A stretch of 43,209 nt of DNA from Deinococcota bacterium (GCA_963170125.1 CAUJFI010000004.1:1-43209), one strand, 5' to 3'; shown: positions 33,678 through 43,085, numbered from the stretch's first letter. Numbers and translations: made by a program. The notes: generated by a model not told the origin, from the letters alone.

Positions 33678-36074
33678 ATGATCGCGTGGATGAAGCAGGT
33701 GAAGCCGGGGACCGAGTGGCGCGGCCGTAGCTTGGGGCCGACGGCGGGAGCGGTGGCGTGGGCGCTGCTCCCCGTCGGCGTGTTCCTGGCCAGCTACCCG
33801 CTCGGCACGTTGGGGCTCTGGCACGGCTTCCTCCTCGCCACCCCCTTCCTGGTCGCGACCTCGGGGCTCGGCTGGCGCGCCGGCCTCGTGCTCGCGCCGC
33901 TCGGGCTCGGACTGCTCTGGCTGCGCACGACCCTCGATGGCACCGGGGCCACGCTCGCCGACTACTCCATGCTGCTCGCCGTCATGGCCTTGGCCGCCCT
34001 GGCCGGCGACCGCCTGTACCGGGCGTGGCGCGGAGCGCAGCGCCTCGCAGGACAGGCCGGCCGCCGCGCGAAGCTGTTGCAGGAGGCCACCGTCGACCTC
34101 AACCATGCGACGGACGTCGACGCGCTCTTCTCGTCGGCACCGCGCCTTCTCTCAGACATCCTGTCGTTCGCGCACGCCTCCGTGTTCGTCCCGCGCGGCC
34201 AGGCGCTCGAGGTCCACACGACCTTGCGCTGGGGGGCGGATCCGGGCTTCAGCGTCCCGCTCCAGAGCGTGATGGGCAGGGCCTACACGATGGCGCAGCC
34301 CCAGTACGTCGTGAACACGGCGGCCGACCCGGACTTCATCCAGGCCCCCGGCGCCGAGCTGACGCGCAGCGAGTTCGCGCTGCCCATGGTGGTGAACGGC
34401 GAGGTGCGCGCCGTGCTCAACCTCGAGCACCGCACGCCCGGCGCGTTCTCGCCCGCGGACCATGCGACGCTCAAAGCGTTCGTGCGGATGATGGAGGAGG
34501 TCTTGGCACGCCTCGACGCCACGGAGGCGCTCAACCAGACGACGAAGGAGCAGCAGTTCATGGCGCGGCTGAACGAGCGCCTGCTGCTCGCCGAGGGCCT
34601 GCCGGAGGCGGCAGACGTCGCGCTCGACGAGGTCCTGACCTGGTTCGGCCTCGACCTCGGCGCGGTCCTCGAGATGCATAGGGCGCGCTTGCGACCTGTC
34701 GCGGTGCGTGGGACCCCGCCACCAGTGTTGGCGCAGCGGCTGCGCGACGGCTTCGAGTTCGTGGGCGTGCTGCAGCACGCCTGGCAGACGCGGCAGATCG
34801 TGCTGGTCGACGACCTCGCGCAAGAGGGGGAGTGGTCGACCACGACGGAGGCCCGCGCCCTGGCGGCCGTGCCCATCGTCAACCCGAGCGGGCAGGTCCA
34901 GGCGCTGCTCGTGGTGGCACGCTACCAGGAGCCCCTGCCGACGTGGAGCGAGCGCGACCGCGCACTGCTCTCGACCATCTCGGCGCCCCTCGGCGCCGCC
35001 TTCAGCCGGATGACGCTCAACCGCCAGCTGCTCGCCACCCTGGAGGTCATCCGGCAGCTCCGGTCGGCTGCCGGTCCGGACGCGCTCTACCACCACGCCG
35101 CCCAGGCGGCGTTGGACCTCGTCCCGAACACCGAGGCGGCCTCGATCCTCGTCCGCCACGGCGACCACTACTACTACGAGGCCGCCGTCGGCTACGACCT
35201 GGAGGCGCTTCAGGCGCACGCCGGACCCTTCAGTCACGAAGAACAGCTCGCCTGGTACCAGGGCTCACGCGAAGAGTTCAACGCCGGCCGCGGCCGGGTA
35301 CTACGGGGGCCACGCATCGCCACCGCGAGCCTGACCTCGCGCCGGACGCCCGTCGGCGTCATGCCGGCCCGCATGGCCGAGATGCGGTGCCAGCTCGCCG
35401 TGCCCATCGTCGACGGCGACCAGGTCGTCGCGCTACTGAACCTCGACAACTTCTCGACGGAGGACGCCTTCAGCGCGGCGGCGCTCAGCGTCGCGGAAGC
35501 GTTCGCCCAGCACATCACCGTCGTGGTGCGCCAGGCGGAGGAGCTCGTGCTGCTGGAACGCTCCGCTGTCACGGACGCCCTGACCGGCCTAGGGAACCGT
35601 GAGGGGTTCGAGCGCACGTTCAAGCAGGAGCTCGCGCGGGCGCGGCGCCTGGAGCGCCACCTCAGCCTCATGCTCATCGACCTCGACGATTTCAAGCAAA
35701 TCAACGACCGGTTCGGACACGCCGGAGGCGATAACGCGCTCGTCGCCGTGGCCAAGGCCCTGGCGGGCACGGCTCGTGCCGGCGACCACGTCTTCCGCTG
35801 GGGCGGCGACGAGTTCGCCCTCATCCTCCCGGAGACGCAGCCGCAGGAAGCGCTGGCGGCCGCGGCACGCTTCCGGGACGTGCTCGCCGGGTTGGACGTG
35901 AACGGGGTAAGGGTGCTAGGGAGCTTCGGCCTCGCCGGCTACCCGGTCGACGGCATCGAATGTGCGTCCTTGATGGCAACGGCCGACCACCGCATGTACG
36001 CCGACAAGCGCAGGAAGGCCAAGGCGAGCGAGCGAGCGCGGCGCCTGCCGCCGACGGCCGGCGTGGCCGGCTAG
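33678..36074 (+). CDS. Diguanylate cyclase with membrane segments and GAF domains
   Basis: The enzyme makes the second messenger cyclic di-GMP. The protein has 798 residues. The N-terminal 115 residues contain about four hydrophobic helices. Three GAF-like domains follow (about 135-290, 300-455 and 465-625), with typical [19 protein letters not shown] and [19 protein letters not shown] strands that may bind small ligands. The GGDEF domain starts at [13 protein letters not shown] and has the active-site loop [13 protein letters not shown]. An inhibitory RxxD site (RAGD) stands five residues before GGDEF, so product feedback is likely. No EAL domain is present. The start is uncertain; ATG 33687 is an alternative. 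It is divergent from ftsK and convergent with the AI-2E permease. Confidence 0.92.
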   Translation: MIAWMKQVKPGTEWRGRSLGPTAGAVAWALLPVGVFLASYPLGTLGLWHGFLLATPFLVATSGLGWRAGLVLAPLGLGLLWLRTTLDGTGATLADYSMLLAVMALAALAGDRLYRAWRGAQRLAGQAGRRAKLLQEATVDLNHATDVDALFSSAPRLLSDILSFAHASVFVPRGQALEVHTTLRWGADPGFSVPLQSVMGRAYTMAQPQYVVNTAADPDFIQAPGAELTRSEFALPMVVNGEVRAVLNLEHRTPGAFSPADHATLKAFVRMMEEVLARLDATEALNQTTKEQQFMARLNERLLLAEGLPEAADVALDEVLTWFGLDLGAVLEMHRARLRPVAVRGTPPPVLAQRLRDGFEFVGVLQHAWQTRQIVLVDDLAQEGEWSTTTEARALAAVPIVNPSGQVQALLVVARYQEPLPTWSERDRALLSTISAPLGAAFSRMTLNRQLLATLEVIRQLRSAAGPDALYHHAAQAALDLVPNTEAASILVRHGDHYYYEAAVGYDLEALQAHAGPFSHEEQLAWYQGSREEFNAGRGRVLRGPRIATASLTSRRTPVGVMPARMAEMRCQLAVPIVDGDQVVALLNLDNFSTEDAFSAAALSVAEAFAQHITVVVRQAEELVLLERSAVTDALTGLGNREGFERTFKQELARARRLERHLSLMLIDLDDFKQINDRFGHAGGDNALVAVAKALAGTARAGDHVFRWGGDEFALILPETQPQEALAAAARFRDVLAGLDVNGVRVLGSFGLAGYPVDGIECASLMATADHRMYADKRRKAKASERARRLPPTAGVAG

Positions 36075-36092
36075 GCGCCCAGGCCTTCCGGC

Positions 36093-37400
36093 TCAGCGCT
36101 TGCGTCTCCGCCCGGGCGGCTGCGTCCGCCGCTTCGGGGGCTCCTTGCGCCCGTTCACCGCCTTCGGCTCCGGCTCCTCCTCGCCCGCTAGGGTCGACCC
36201 CCCGGTGAAGGCGGGGCGGGTGAGCAGGTAGTCGTCGGCGACGACCTTGATGAGCGCGACGGTAGGCACGGCGAGCAGGGCCCCGAGGAGCCCGATGAGC
36301 CCGACGCCGGCCATGATGGCGAGCATCACCGTGACGGGGTGCAGGTTCGTGTTGCGCGACAGGATCAGCGGCGACAGGACGTGCGCCTCCAGCTGGTTCG
36401 CCACGAGGAAGACGAGCGCGGCCAGCACCGCGGCCAGCGGGCTGACGGTGAACCCGAGCAGGATCGCGGGGATGACCCCGAGGATGGGGCCGAGGTAAGG
36501 CACGAGGTTGAAGACCGCGGCGAGGAAGCCGATCGCGGTCGCGAGCGGGATGCCGATCAAGCTCAAGCCGGCCCAGATCATGACGCCGAGCAGCATGGTT
36601 ATGAGCAGCTGCCCGCGGAGGTAGCCGCCGACGGCCAGGTCGGCCTTGGCACCGATGTCGCTCGCCAGCCCGCGGTAGCGGACGGGCACGAAGCGCCTGA
36701 AGTTGGCCATGAAGCGGGGGAAGTCGTAGAGAAAGTAGGCCCCGGCCAGGAACACGAGGAAGACCTGGAAGGTCGTCGAGATGACGGCGGTGGCGCCCGT
36801 GAGGAGCAGGCCGGGGCCGCCCGTGACGACGGTCTCGAGCAGGCGGCGCAGGCCCTCGCCGAACTGCTGGAGGAACGAGGCGACCTGTTCCCTGACCTGG
36901 ATGCTGATCGCTCCCGTGTCGTCGGACACTCCGAGGCGGTCGGAGAGGAACGACGGCAGGCGGTCCGAGATGCTCACGAGCCATTCCTGGAACTGTCCGG
37001 TCCACTGCGTGAGCCGCTCGATGGCGGTGGGCACGAGCTGGACGAACCTGCCGAGCTCCATGAGGACCTGGCTGATGATGACGGAGCCGAAGGCCAGTAG
37101 CAGGAGGAGGAGCCCGTAGGTGATGACCACGGCGAAGCTCCGCTTGAGGCGCAGCCTGGTCAACCAGTCGACGACCGGGTTGAGGATGTAGGCGATGAGG
37201 AACCCGATGAGACCGACCTGCAGCGCGAAGGCGTAACCGTGCCTCAGGCGCCACAGCACGGTCACCAGGATGACGGTGAGCACGATGTAGCTCACCGCGC
37301 GCACCCAGACGTTCTGCCACACGGTCTCGAGCGCGGTGGCCTCGTGCGCGTTCTTGGCTTGCGGACGTTCAGGCTGCACCGGTCGCGTATGCCTCCTCAC
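36093..37400 (-). CDS. AI-2E family (PerM-like) membrane transporter
   Basis: The protein has 435 residues with about eight membrane helices. It begins with two helices (YIVLTVILVTVLWRL, FALQVGLIGFLIAYIL) and PVVDWLTRLRLKRSFAVVI, the signature start of this family. A large loop (about 110-190) is followed by the remaining helices and YLGPILGVIPAILLGF, also diagnostic. Members export or exchange autoinducer-2, auxin-like compounds or sodium; the substrate here is unknown. The basic tail ends in RRKR. The first in-frame start is GTG 37400; a second, GTG 37379, is 12 nt after AGGAGG and may be the real one. It lies 3 nt after the M23-like gene. Confidence 0.88.
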   Translation of the reverse strand: MRRHTRPVQPERPQAKNAHEATALETVWQNVWVRAVSYIVLTVILVTVLWRLRHGYAFALQVGLIGFLIAYILNPVVDWLTRLRLKRSFAVVITYGLLLLLLAFGSVIISQVLMELGRFVQLVPTAIERLTQWTGQFQEWLVSISDRLPSFLSDRLGVSDDTGAISIQVREQVASFLQQFGEGLRRLLETVVTGGPGLLLTGATAVISTTFQVFLVFLAGAYFLYDFPRFMANFRRFVPVRYRGLASDIGAKADLAVGGYLRGQLLITMLLGVMIWAGLSLIGIPLATAIGFLAAVFNLVPYLGPILGVIPAILLGFTVSPLAAVLAALVFLVANQLEAHVLSPLILSRNTNLHPVTVMLAIMAGVGLIGLLGALLAVPTVALIKVVADDYLLTRPAFTGGSTLAGEEEPEPKAVNGRKEPPKRRTQPPGRRRKR

Positions 37401-37403
37401 CTA

Positions 37404-38183
37404 TCATGGTCCGACGAACAGCGAGGCCGCCGCTATGCGAACGGCCTCAGCGTCCATGCCGGCGCCGAAGAACTCGTCCTGGCTCGGCCAGATCTCGAAA
37501 CGCAGGCGGGCCTGGTCGGTACGCCCCGCCACGGCGACGTCCGTGCCCGAGTTCCCTACGAACCCGATCACCTGGCCGCGGTAGACGTTGACGCCGGTCC
37601 GGATGCCGTCGCGAACGGCCGCCAGGTGACCGTAACGGAGGACCGTGCCGTCGGCCAGGCGCAGCCATACCTGCCGGCCCCGCAACTGGTCGAGCTGCCC
37701 CTCGTCGGCCCCGGCCTGCCCCACGTCGGCCAGCAGCACCTCCCAGGCTCGCGGGTCGATCTCCGTGTAGGCGATGTCCGCCCGCACGACCTGGCCGCTC
37801 TGGGCCGCCACGACCGGGGTGCCCGCCGTGATGGGCACCCCGGCGTCCTGGTCGAAGAAGTCGAAGCCTTGGCTGACCCCGTGCCGGTAGGCGCGCGGCG
37901 CCCCAGGGAGGTGGTCGTCCTGGGCTGGCAACCGTGCTCCCGGGATGGGGAACCAGAGCCCGGCGGCGCTCGCCGCGGGCGGCGCGCTGCGCTCAGCGGT
38001 CGCGACATGGGATCCGGGGCCGGCGCCTCCGGCCGGCCGTCTGGCGAGCAACAGGCCGGTGACGACGAGCGCGTAGAGGGTCAGGGCGGCGAGGACGTAC
38101 CACCCGGGTCTGAGGCCCCGCAGTGACGCGGTGATGGACGAGGTTTCCGAGCGTCTGCCGCTCATGGAGGGGAAGTCTAGCAC
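37404..38183 (-). CDS. M23 (LytM)-like protein with degenerate zinc site
   Basis: The protein has 259 residues: a membrane helix at about 28-47 (WYVLAALTLYALVVTGLLLA), a linker, and a LytM/M23 domain from about residue 80. The fold is clear from AGTPVVAAQSGQVV, VLRYGHLAAV and YRGQVIGFVGNSGT. The metal site is not canonical. HxGxD reads SQGFD, with the nearest histidine displaced three residues upstream, and the last HxH motif reads RLRFEIW in place of HLHFE. Only the YGHL histidine is in place. It may be a non-catalytic regulator of cell wall enzymes, like EnvC. The start is uncertain; ATG six codons later is possible. It lies between trmN and the AI-2E permease gene. Confidence 0.78.
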   Translation of the reverse strand: MLDFPSMSGRRSETSSITASLRGLRPGWYVLAALTLYALVVTGLLLARRPAGGAGPGSHVATAERSAPPAASAAGLWFPIPGARLPAQDDHLPGAPRAYRHGVSQGFDFFDQDAGVPITAGTPVVAAQSGQVVRADIAYTEIDPRAWEVLLADVGQAGADEGQLDQLRGRQVWLRLADGTVLRYGHLAAVRDGIRTGVNVYRGQVIGFVGNSGTDVAVAGRTDQARLRFEIWPSQDEFFGAGMDAEAVRIAAASLFVGP

Positions 38184-38205
38184 GCCCCCGTTGCCGCCCA
38201 GGACG

Positions 38206-39240
38206 TCACTCCTGGGCGCGCGACATGAGCAGGACCAGCGGGTGGTGGCCGCCGTGTGCCACCTGCGCTTCGTGCTCGACGCGCCACCACGGCTGGTCGA
38301 GCACGACGGAGCGCAGGAGCCTCAGCTCGTGGCTCAGGAGGCAGAACCGGGCGTCCGGCGCGGCGAGCGCCGCGGCGGCGGAGAAAAGCTTCGGGTAGAG
38401 GGCCCGGTTGGCCGCGTGCGCGCCGACCGCGTCGCCCCACGGGGCGTCGGCTGTCAGGACGTCGAACCGCCCGGTGGCCCCGAGCTCCTCGACGAAGCGC
38501 GGGTCCGTCAGGTCGCCGACGCTCAGCTCGCACCGTTTGGCCACACCGGCCGCGCCCGCGTTCGTCTCGGCGCAGCGCACCGCGTCCGGGTCGACGTCGA
38601 AACCGACGAGCCGACGCGCGGGCGCGCGCAGGGCTCGCTCGATCAGCAGCGTCCCCGAGCCGCACATGAGGTTCAGGTAGGCGTCTCGCGCGTCGACGCC
38701 GGCGAACTCGTTCATGGCGGCCGCGACGGCCGCGTTGAGGCCGCCGGGCCGGTTGCACACCCGCCAGGCGCGCGTCGAGCTGGGCCGTGGCGTCAGCCTG
38801 ACGAGGACCTCCCAACCCGCGGTGGCCGGGTCCGGGCGCAACCGCACGAGCAGCTCGCCGTCGTCCTGCCGCCACGGGAGGCCGACTTCGCTGGCCAGGG
38901 AACTCGCGAGGCGCGTCATAGTCGGCGAGTCCGCGCCGGCCGCCGAGAAGCGCAAGCCGCCGTACACGCCCCGCGCGGCGACGCCCTTCACGGCCGCGAC
39001 GAGGGCCCTGAAGTTCGCGTCGCCGAGGAGCGCCTTCGGGCGTGGCACGGCGAAGGTCATGGACAAGTACGCGGCGGCGAGGGTGCGGGCGCGCAACGCC
39101 TTGGCCAGGTCGGCGTCTTGCACCAGGCGGAAGCCGCCGGGGAACTCGGATAGGCGCTTGGCGCCGAGGCGCTGGAGCTCGGCGCGCGCCACCACCTCGG
39201 TGCCGGCCGGCACTTCCAGGAAGTAACGAGACGCCGGCAT
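38206..39240 (-). CDS. trmN: TrmN/RlmL-type RNA guanine N2-methyltransferase
   Basis: The protein has 344 residues. The N-terminal part (to about 160) matches a ferredoxin-like plus THUMP module that holds the acceptor stem of tRNA. The Rossmann-fold part has the SAM motif LNLMCGSGTLLIE, the acidic GFDVDPDAVRCAE and DAPWGD in place of the NPPYG type of loop. The best match is Thermus TrmN, which makes m2G at position 6 of tRNA, but a 23S rRNA target is possible. ATG 39240 comes 6 nt after TAGCAT, so the mRNA is probably leaderless. It heads a three-gene minus-strand operon. Confidence 0.82.
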   Translation of the reverse strand: MPASRYFLEVPAGTEVVARAELQRLGAKRLSEFPGGFRLVQDADLAKALRARTLAAAYLSMTFAVPRPKALLGDANFRALVAAVKGVAARGVYGGLRFSAAGADSPTMTRLASSLASEVGLPWRQDDGELLVRLRPDPATAGWEVLVRLTPRPSSTRAWRVCNRPGGLNAAVAAAMNEFAGVDARDAYLNLMCGSGTLLIERALRAPARRLVGFDVDPDAVRCAETNAGAAGVAKRCELSVGDLTDPRFVEELGATGRFDVLTADAPWGDAVGAHAANRALYPKLFSAAAALAAPDARFCLLSHELRLLRSVVLDQPWWRVEHEAQVAHGGHHPLVLLMSRAQE

Positions 39241-39246
39241 CGGCCC

Positions 39247-39252
39247 ATGCTA
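39247..39252 (-). promoter_or_regulatory. -10 box of leaderless trmN transcript
   Basis: On the minus strand TAGCAT is followed by 6 nt and ATG 39240, with no ribosome-binding site. It is one of two back-to-back promoters in the 63-nt interval between trmN and the ABC permease gene. Confidence 0.5.
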
Positions 39253-39291
39253 ACAAGGCGGCCCCTGGACCGCGGCCCGCCGGGTCTCGGC

Positions 39292-39297
39292 TATAGT
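39292..39297 (+). promoter_or_regulatory. -10 box of leaderless ABC permease transcript
   Basis: TATAGT (five of six consensus bases) is followed by 6 nt and GTG 39304. There is no ribosome-binding site and no good -35 box. Confidence 0.6.
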
Positions 39298-39303
39298 TGG
39301 GGC

Positions 39304-40491
39304 GTGAAGCTCGTGACGGCCGGAAACGACCACCGTTCCGTCCGGCGGGGTCCGTCGCGCCAGGAGCGGCTCGACTGGCTCACGGCGTACCTCTTCATCC
39401 TCCCGGCCACGCTGCTCATCGCCGTCTTCGGGCTCTTCCCGATCGGTTACTCCGTCTACATGAGCCTGCACAACTGGCGCGTGCGCAAGGGCGATTTCAT
39501 CGGCCTGCGTAACTACGAGGCCACCCTCGGCGACTGGTGGGGCGCGCTCGCCTTCTTCGGCGGGATCGCGCTCATCATCGTCGCGCACTGGCTGTGGACG
39601 GACGCGTTCAAGGGGGAGCGCGCCAGGGCGCCGCAGGCAGCCAGGATCGTGGGCGCGCTGGTGCTGCTCGGCGCGGGGGTGTTCATGGCGCTCGGCTGGC
39701 GCCTCATGATGGACGCCGGCAGCAAGGTCTACCTGAAGGGCCTCGTGCGCACCGTGTACTACGGCTTCGGCTCCGTGCCCATCCAGATCGTCCTCGCCCT
39801 CGTCCTCGCCACCCTCCTGTTCCAGCGCATCCGGGGCCAAGAGCTCTTCCGCATGATCTACTTCCTGCCGTACATCACGCCTTCCGTGGCGGGCGCCGCC
39901 ATCTTCCGCAGCCTGTTCAGCCCGCGCGAGGAGCGCCTGGCCAACCAGGTCCTCGATTGGCTCGGCATCGCGCCGCAGCGGTGGCTGTTCGAGACGAAGC
40001 CCGTCACGCAGCTCCTGTTCGGCAACCTCTTCCCCAATGCCGACTGGAGCGGCTTCTGGGCGGGACCGTCGCTCGCGCTCGTGACCATCATCATCTTCGG
40101 CATCTGGACCTTCGTCGGTTACAACGCGGTGATCTTCCTCGCGGGCCTCGGCGGCATCTCCAAGGAGCTCTACGACGCCGCGGCCATCGACGGCGCGAAC
40201 CGCGTGCAGCAGTTCCGCTTCATCACCGTGCCCCTCCTCTCGCCCGTGACCTTCTACCTGACCGTGCTAGGGTTCATCGGCACGTTCCAGGCGTTCACGC
40301 ACGTCTACGTCATGCGCGAGCGCGCGACGCGCGACGCCGTCGACACTGCCAGCATCGTCATCTTCGACACCTTCTACAAGAACAACAACTTCAGCCTGGC
40401 CGCGGCCCAGTCCGTGATCCTGTTCGTGATCATCCTGCTGCTCACCCTCCTGCAGAACCGGCTGTTCGGGAGGAGGGCGCTGGGTGGCTGA
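39304..40491 (+). CDS. ABC sugar transporter permease (MalF/UgpA type)
   Basis: The protein has 395 residues from GTG 39304; an ATG... further upstream frame is excluded because the -10 box lies inside it. About eight hydrophobic segments start with YLFILPATLLIAVFGLFP, typical of MalF-like proteins. The EAA loop that contacts the ATPase is ELYDAAAIDGANRVQQF. Between the first helices there is an extra helix pair (about 79-160), so the protein is longer than the usual 290-310 residues. Its stop overlaps the next permease by 8 nt. No ATPase gene follows; a shared MsmK-type ATPase elsewhere probably drives it. Confidence 0.92.
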   Translation: MKLVTAGNDHRSVRRGPSRQERLDWLTAYLFILPATLLIAVFGLFPIGYSVYMSLHNWRVRKGDFIGLRNYEATLGDWWGALAFFGGIALIIVAHWLWTDAFKGERARAPQAARIVGALVLLGAGVFMALGWRLMMDAGSKVYLKGLVRTVYYGFGSVPIQIVLALVLATLLFQRIRGQELFRMIYFLPYITPSVAGAAIFRSLFSPREERLANQVLDWLGIAPQRWLFETKPVTQLLFGNLFPNADWSGFWAGPSLALVTIIIFGIWTFVGYNAVIFLAGLGGISKELYDAAAIDGANRVQQFRFITVPLLSPVTFYLTVLGFIGTFQAFTHVYVMRERATRDAVDTASIVIFDTFYKNNNFSLAAAQSVILFVIILLLTLLQNRLFGRRALGG

Positions 40492-41416
40492 GCGTCGCAA
40501 GAGCGGCAAGGGCGAGGTAGAGCCCGTCACCCAGGTGATCGGCGGCGTCGAGCGCGTCGTGCGACCCGCCAACTTGCGGCAGCCGTACCACTTCCAACTC
40601 TCGCACGTCCCCGTCTACTTCCTGCTCGTGGTCGGGGCGGTCATCAGCATCACGCCCTTCTTCTACATGGTCTCGACGTCCTTGATGACGCTGGGTGAGA
40701 CCATCAACCGCGTGCTCTTGCCGGCGGCACCGCAGTGGGTCAACTACGAGGTGGCGTGGAGCGAGTCCGACTTCGCGCTCTACTTCCGCAACAGCGTGAT
40801 CATCACGGCCATCGTGATCCTCGGCGTGCTGACCACCTGCACGCTCGCCGGCTACGCCTTCGCGCGCATCCGCTTCCCCGGCCGCGAGCTGATCTTCACG
40901 GTGCTGCTTGCCACGCTGATGATCCCGGGCACCGTCACGTTCATCCCCAACCTGCTCCTGATCAGGGGCCAGATCATCCCCTGGGGCTCCTGGATGAACT
41001 CCCTGCCCGCCCTGACGGTGCCGTTCATGGCGACGGCGTTCACCATCTTCTTGCTGCGGCAGTTCTTCGTCGGCATCCCGGGCGAGCTCTACGACGCCGC
41101 CAGGATCGACGGGGCCGGCCACCTGCGCTTCCTGACCGCCGTGGTCATCCCGATGAGCAAACCCGTCATGATGACGGCCACGCTCCTCACGTTCGTCTCG
41201 AGCTGGAACGAGTTCTTGTGGCCGCTGCTCGTCACGACCACCCCCAAGTGGCGCCCCCTGGGCGTCGGCCTGTACACCTTCATCTCCGAGGCCGGCCCCG
41301 AGACGCAGCTCCTCATGGCGGGCACGGTCATCACCGTCATCCCGGTCCTCGTCGTCTACTTCTTCACCCAGAAGCAGTTCACCGAGGGGATCGCTACCTC
41401 CGGGCTCAAGGGGTGA
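40484..41416 (+). CDS. ABC sugar transporter permease (MalG/UgpE type)
   Basis: The protein has 310 residues and about six membrane helices. After a basic N terminus, the first helix (YFLLVVGAVISITPFFYMVS) is followed by the usual periplasmic segment, and the EAA loop reads ELYDAARIDGAGHLRFL. VSSWNEFLWPLLV near the end is diagnostic of MalG-like permeases. It forms a heterodimer channel with the preceding protein. GTG 40484 lies within the end of the preceding gene. The stop codon sits in a short tandem repeat. Confidence 0.93.
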   Translation: MAERRKSGKGEVEPVTQVIGGVERVVRPANLRQPYHFQLSHVPVYFLLVVGAVISITPFFYMVSTSLMTLGETINRVLLPAAPQWVNYEVAWSESDFALYFRNSVIITAIVILGVLTTCTLAGYAFARIRFPGRELIFTVLLATLMIPGTVTFIPNLLLIRGQIIPWGSWMNSLPALTVPFMATAFTIFLLRQFFVGIPGELYDAARIDGAGHLRFLTAVVIPMSKPVMMTATLLTFVSSWNEFLWPLLVTTTPKWRPLGVGLYTFISEAGPETQLLMAGTVITVIPVLVVYFFTQKQFTEGIATSGLKG

Positions 41417-41451
41417 GGCACAAGGGGTGAGGCTCAACGCGTGAGGCTCAA
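41410..41451 (+). repeat. 14-bp tandem repeat over the permease stop codon
   Basis: Three copies of a 14-bp unit (GGGGTGAGGCACAA, GGGGTGAGGCTCAA, CGCGTGAGGCTCAA) run from 41410 to 41451. Each contains TGA, and the first carries the actual stop codon, so the duplication repeats the end of the gene into the intergenic region. Confidence 0.75.
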
Positions 41452-41568
41452 GGCCGCCGCGCAGGCACCCGCTGCCCGCCAGCGCTGAACACGGAGTAAC
41501 ACCTTGGCCGGGCCGCCTCGAGGTCGCGAAGGGTGAAGCTTACGTGACCATGACCGTCCTAGGTAAGG

Positions 41569-41597
41569 GTGACGGGGCCGACCAGGCGCGCTACGCT
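41569..41597 (+). promoter_or_regulatory. Candidate promoter of the binding protein gene
   Basis: GTGACG (41569-41574) and TACGCT (41592-41597) are 17 nt apart, each matching four of six consensus bases. A small hairpin (GCGGG/CCCGC, near 41611-41627) lies in the leader before AAGGAG and ATG 41646. A separate promoter would explain higher expression of the binding protein than of the permeases. Confidence 0.45.
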
Positions 41598-41645
41598 TGA
41601 TTGACGTAGGGCGGGTCTGCTGCCCGCTGTCGAAAGGAGTCGTGC

Positions 41646-42995
41646 ATGAGAAGAGTCACGCCACTACTGGGGGTCCTGCTAGCGTTGGCGCTAGCGGTCC
41701 CGGCATTCGCTCAAGACTGGGACGACGTCGACCCCAGCGGCCAGACCGTCACGTTCTGGCACCAGCACACGCGCGAGCGCGAGACGGCCCTCCAGGAGAT
41801 CGTCGCGCAGTTCAACGCCTCGAACCCGTACGGGATCACGGTCGTCGCCGAGTACCAGGGCGGCTACAACGACATCTACCAGAAGATGGTCGCGCTCCTC
41901 GGCACGTCCGACACGCCCAACATCGTCGTCGCCTACCAGAACCAGGCCGCCACGTACGAGCTCGTCGACGGACTCGTCGACATGAACCCCCTCGTCGACT
42001 CGGCGAAGTGGGGCATCTCGGCCGAGGACCAGGCCGACTTCTTCCCCGGCTTCTGGAGCTCCGACGTCTTCCCGAGCTTCGGCGGCAAGCGCCTCGGTCT
42101 CGCCCCCAACCGCTCCATGGAGGTGTTGTACTACAACGCCGACTGGCTCAAGGAGCTCCGTAGCGCCGGCCTGATCGACTTCGACGGCCCGCCCACCACC
42201 CCCGAACAGTTCGAGGCCGCGGCCTGCGCCGCTTCGCAGACGCCGTTCTCAGGCGCCACCGTCTCGGGCACGCCGTTCGGCTACGAGCTCTCCATCGACG
42301 CGAGCCGCTTCGCCTCCTTCACCTTCGCCTTCGGGGGCAACGTGTACGACGCGGCCGAGAACCGCTACACCCTCGACTCCGACGCGGCCGTCGCAGCCAT
42401 GACCTGGATCCAGGGCATGTTCGAGAAGGGCTGCGCCACCATGGTCAGCGAGGCGTACGGCGATCAGACCGACTTCGGCAACGGCCGCCTCCTCTTCGCC
42501 GTCTCCTCCAGCTCGGGCCTGCCGTTCTACCAGACGGCCATCGACTCGGGCGCCGGCTTCGACTGGAACGTCGCCGCCATCCCCCACACCACGGCCGAGC
42601 CCGTCATGAACATCTACGGCGCCTCCGTCAGCCTGCCCGCCGGGCACAGCGCCGAGTCCACCCTCGCCGCCTGGCTGTTCCTCAAGTACTACACGGGCAC
42701 TGAGGCTCAGACCGAGTGGGCCATCGCCAGCCAGTACTTCCCCGTCCGCCAGAGCGTAGCCGCGGGCCTCGGCGAGTTCTTCGACTCGCTGCCCCCGTTC
42801 AAGACCGCCTTCGAACTCCTGCCGTACGGCATCGCCGAGCCCAACGTGCCCGGCTACGACCCGGTGCGCGAGAGCATCGCTTCCGCGCTGGCGGCCATCA
42901 CCGATGGCGACGACGTCGCCAACACCCTCGAGCTCCTCAACGGCGAGGCGAACCTGATCCTCGACGACCAGCTCTCTCAGCTCCCGACGAACTGA
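41646..42995 (+). CDS. ABC sugar transporter substrate-binding protein
   Basis: The protein has 449 residues. The signal peptide (residues 1-21, hydrophobic core LLGVLLALALAVPAFA, cleavage before QDWDD) has no lipobox cysteine, so the protein would be free in the periplasm or held in another way. The mature part is an extracellular solute-binding family 1 fold, similar to UgpB: TVTFWHQHTRERETALQEI at the start, YQGGYNDIYQKM, the hinge strand and YYNADWLKELRSAG. The ligand is probably a sugar or glycerol phosphate. AAGGAG lies 6 nt before ATG 41646. The last 38 codons are repeated in inverse orientation at the window end. Confidence 0.93.
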   Translation: MRRVTPLLGVLLALALAVPAFAQDWDDVDPSGQTVTFWHQHTRERETALQEIVAQFNASNPYGITVVAEYQGGYNDIYQKMVALLGTSDTPNIVVAYQNQAATYELVDGLVDMNPLVDSAKWGISAEDQADFFPGFWSSDVFPSFGGKRLGLAPNRSMEVLYYNADWLKELRSAGLIDFDGPPTTPEQFEAAACAASQTPFSGATVSGTPFGYELSIDASRFASFTFAFGGNVYDAAENRYTLDSDAAVAAMTWIQGMFEKGCATMVSEAYGDQTDFGNGRLLFAVSSSSGLPFYQTAIDSGAGFDWNVAAIPHTTAEPVMNIYGASVSLPAGHSAESTLAAWLFLKYYTGTEAQTEWAIASQYFPVRQSVAAGLGEFFDSLPPFKTAFELLPYGIAEPNVPGYDPVRESIASALAAITDGDDVANTLELLNGEANLILDDQLSQLPTN

Positions 42996-43002
42996 GCCGG
43001 GC

Positions 43003-43085
43003 TCCGGCCCTCAGGGGCTAGGCCCGATAGTGGGCGGCGCGACGGTCGCGCCGCCCACGATCGGGCCTAGCCCCTGAGGGCCGGA
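43003..43085. terminator. 41-bp near-perfect hairpin between convergent binding-protein genes
   Basis: The sequences 43003-43043 and 43045-43085 are reverse complements with one A-G mismatch (43029 with 43059) around a single central base at 43044. The stem begins 7 nt after one stop codon and ends 7 nt before the other. It would fold on either strand and stop both transcripts. It is also the core of the larger inverted duplication. Confidence 0.85.

Noticed and set aside
33555..34106. N-terminal extension of ftsK to 34106
   Set aside because: The added sequence is Gly/Arg/Glu-rich without homology, overlaps the start of the GGDEF gene on the other strand, and contains the -10 box.
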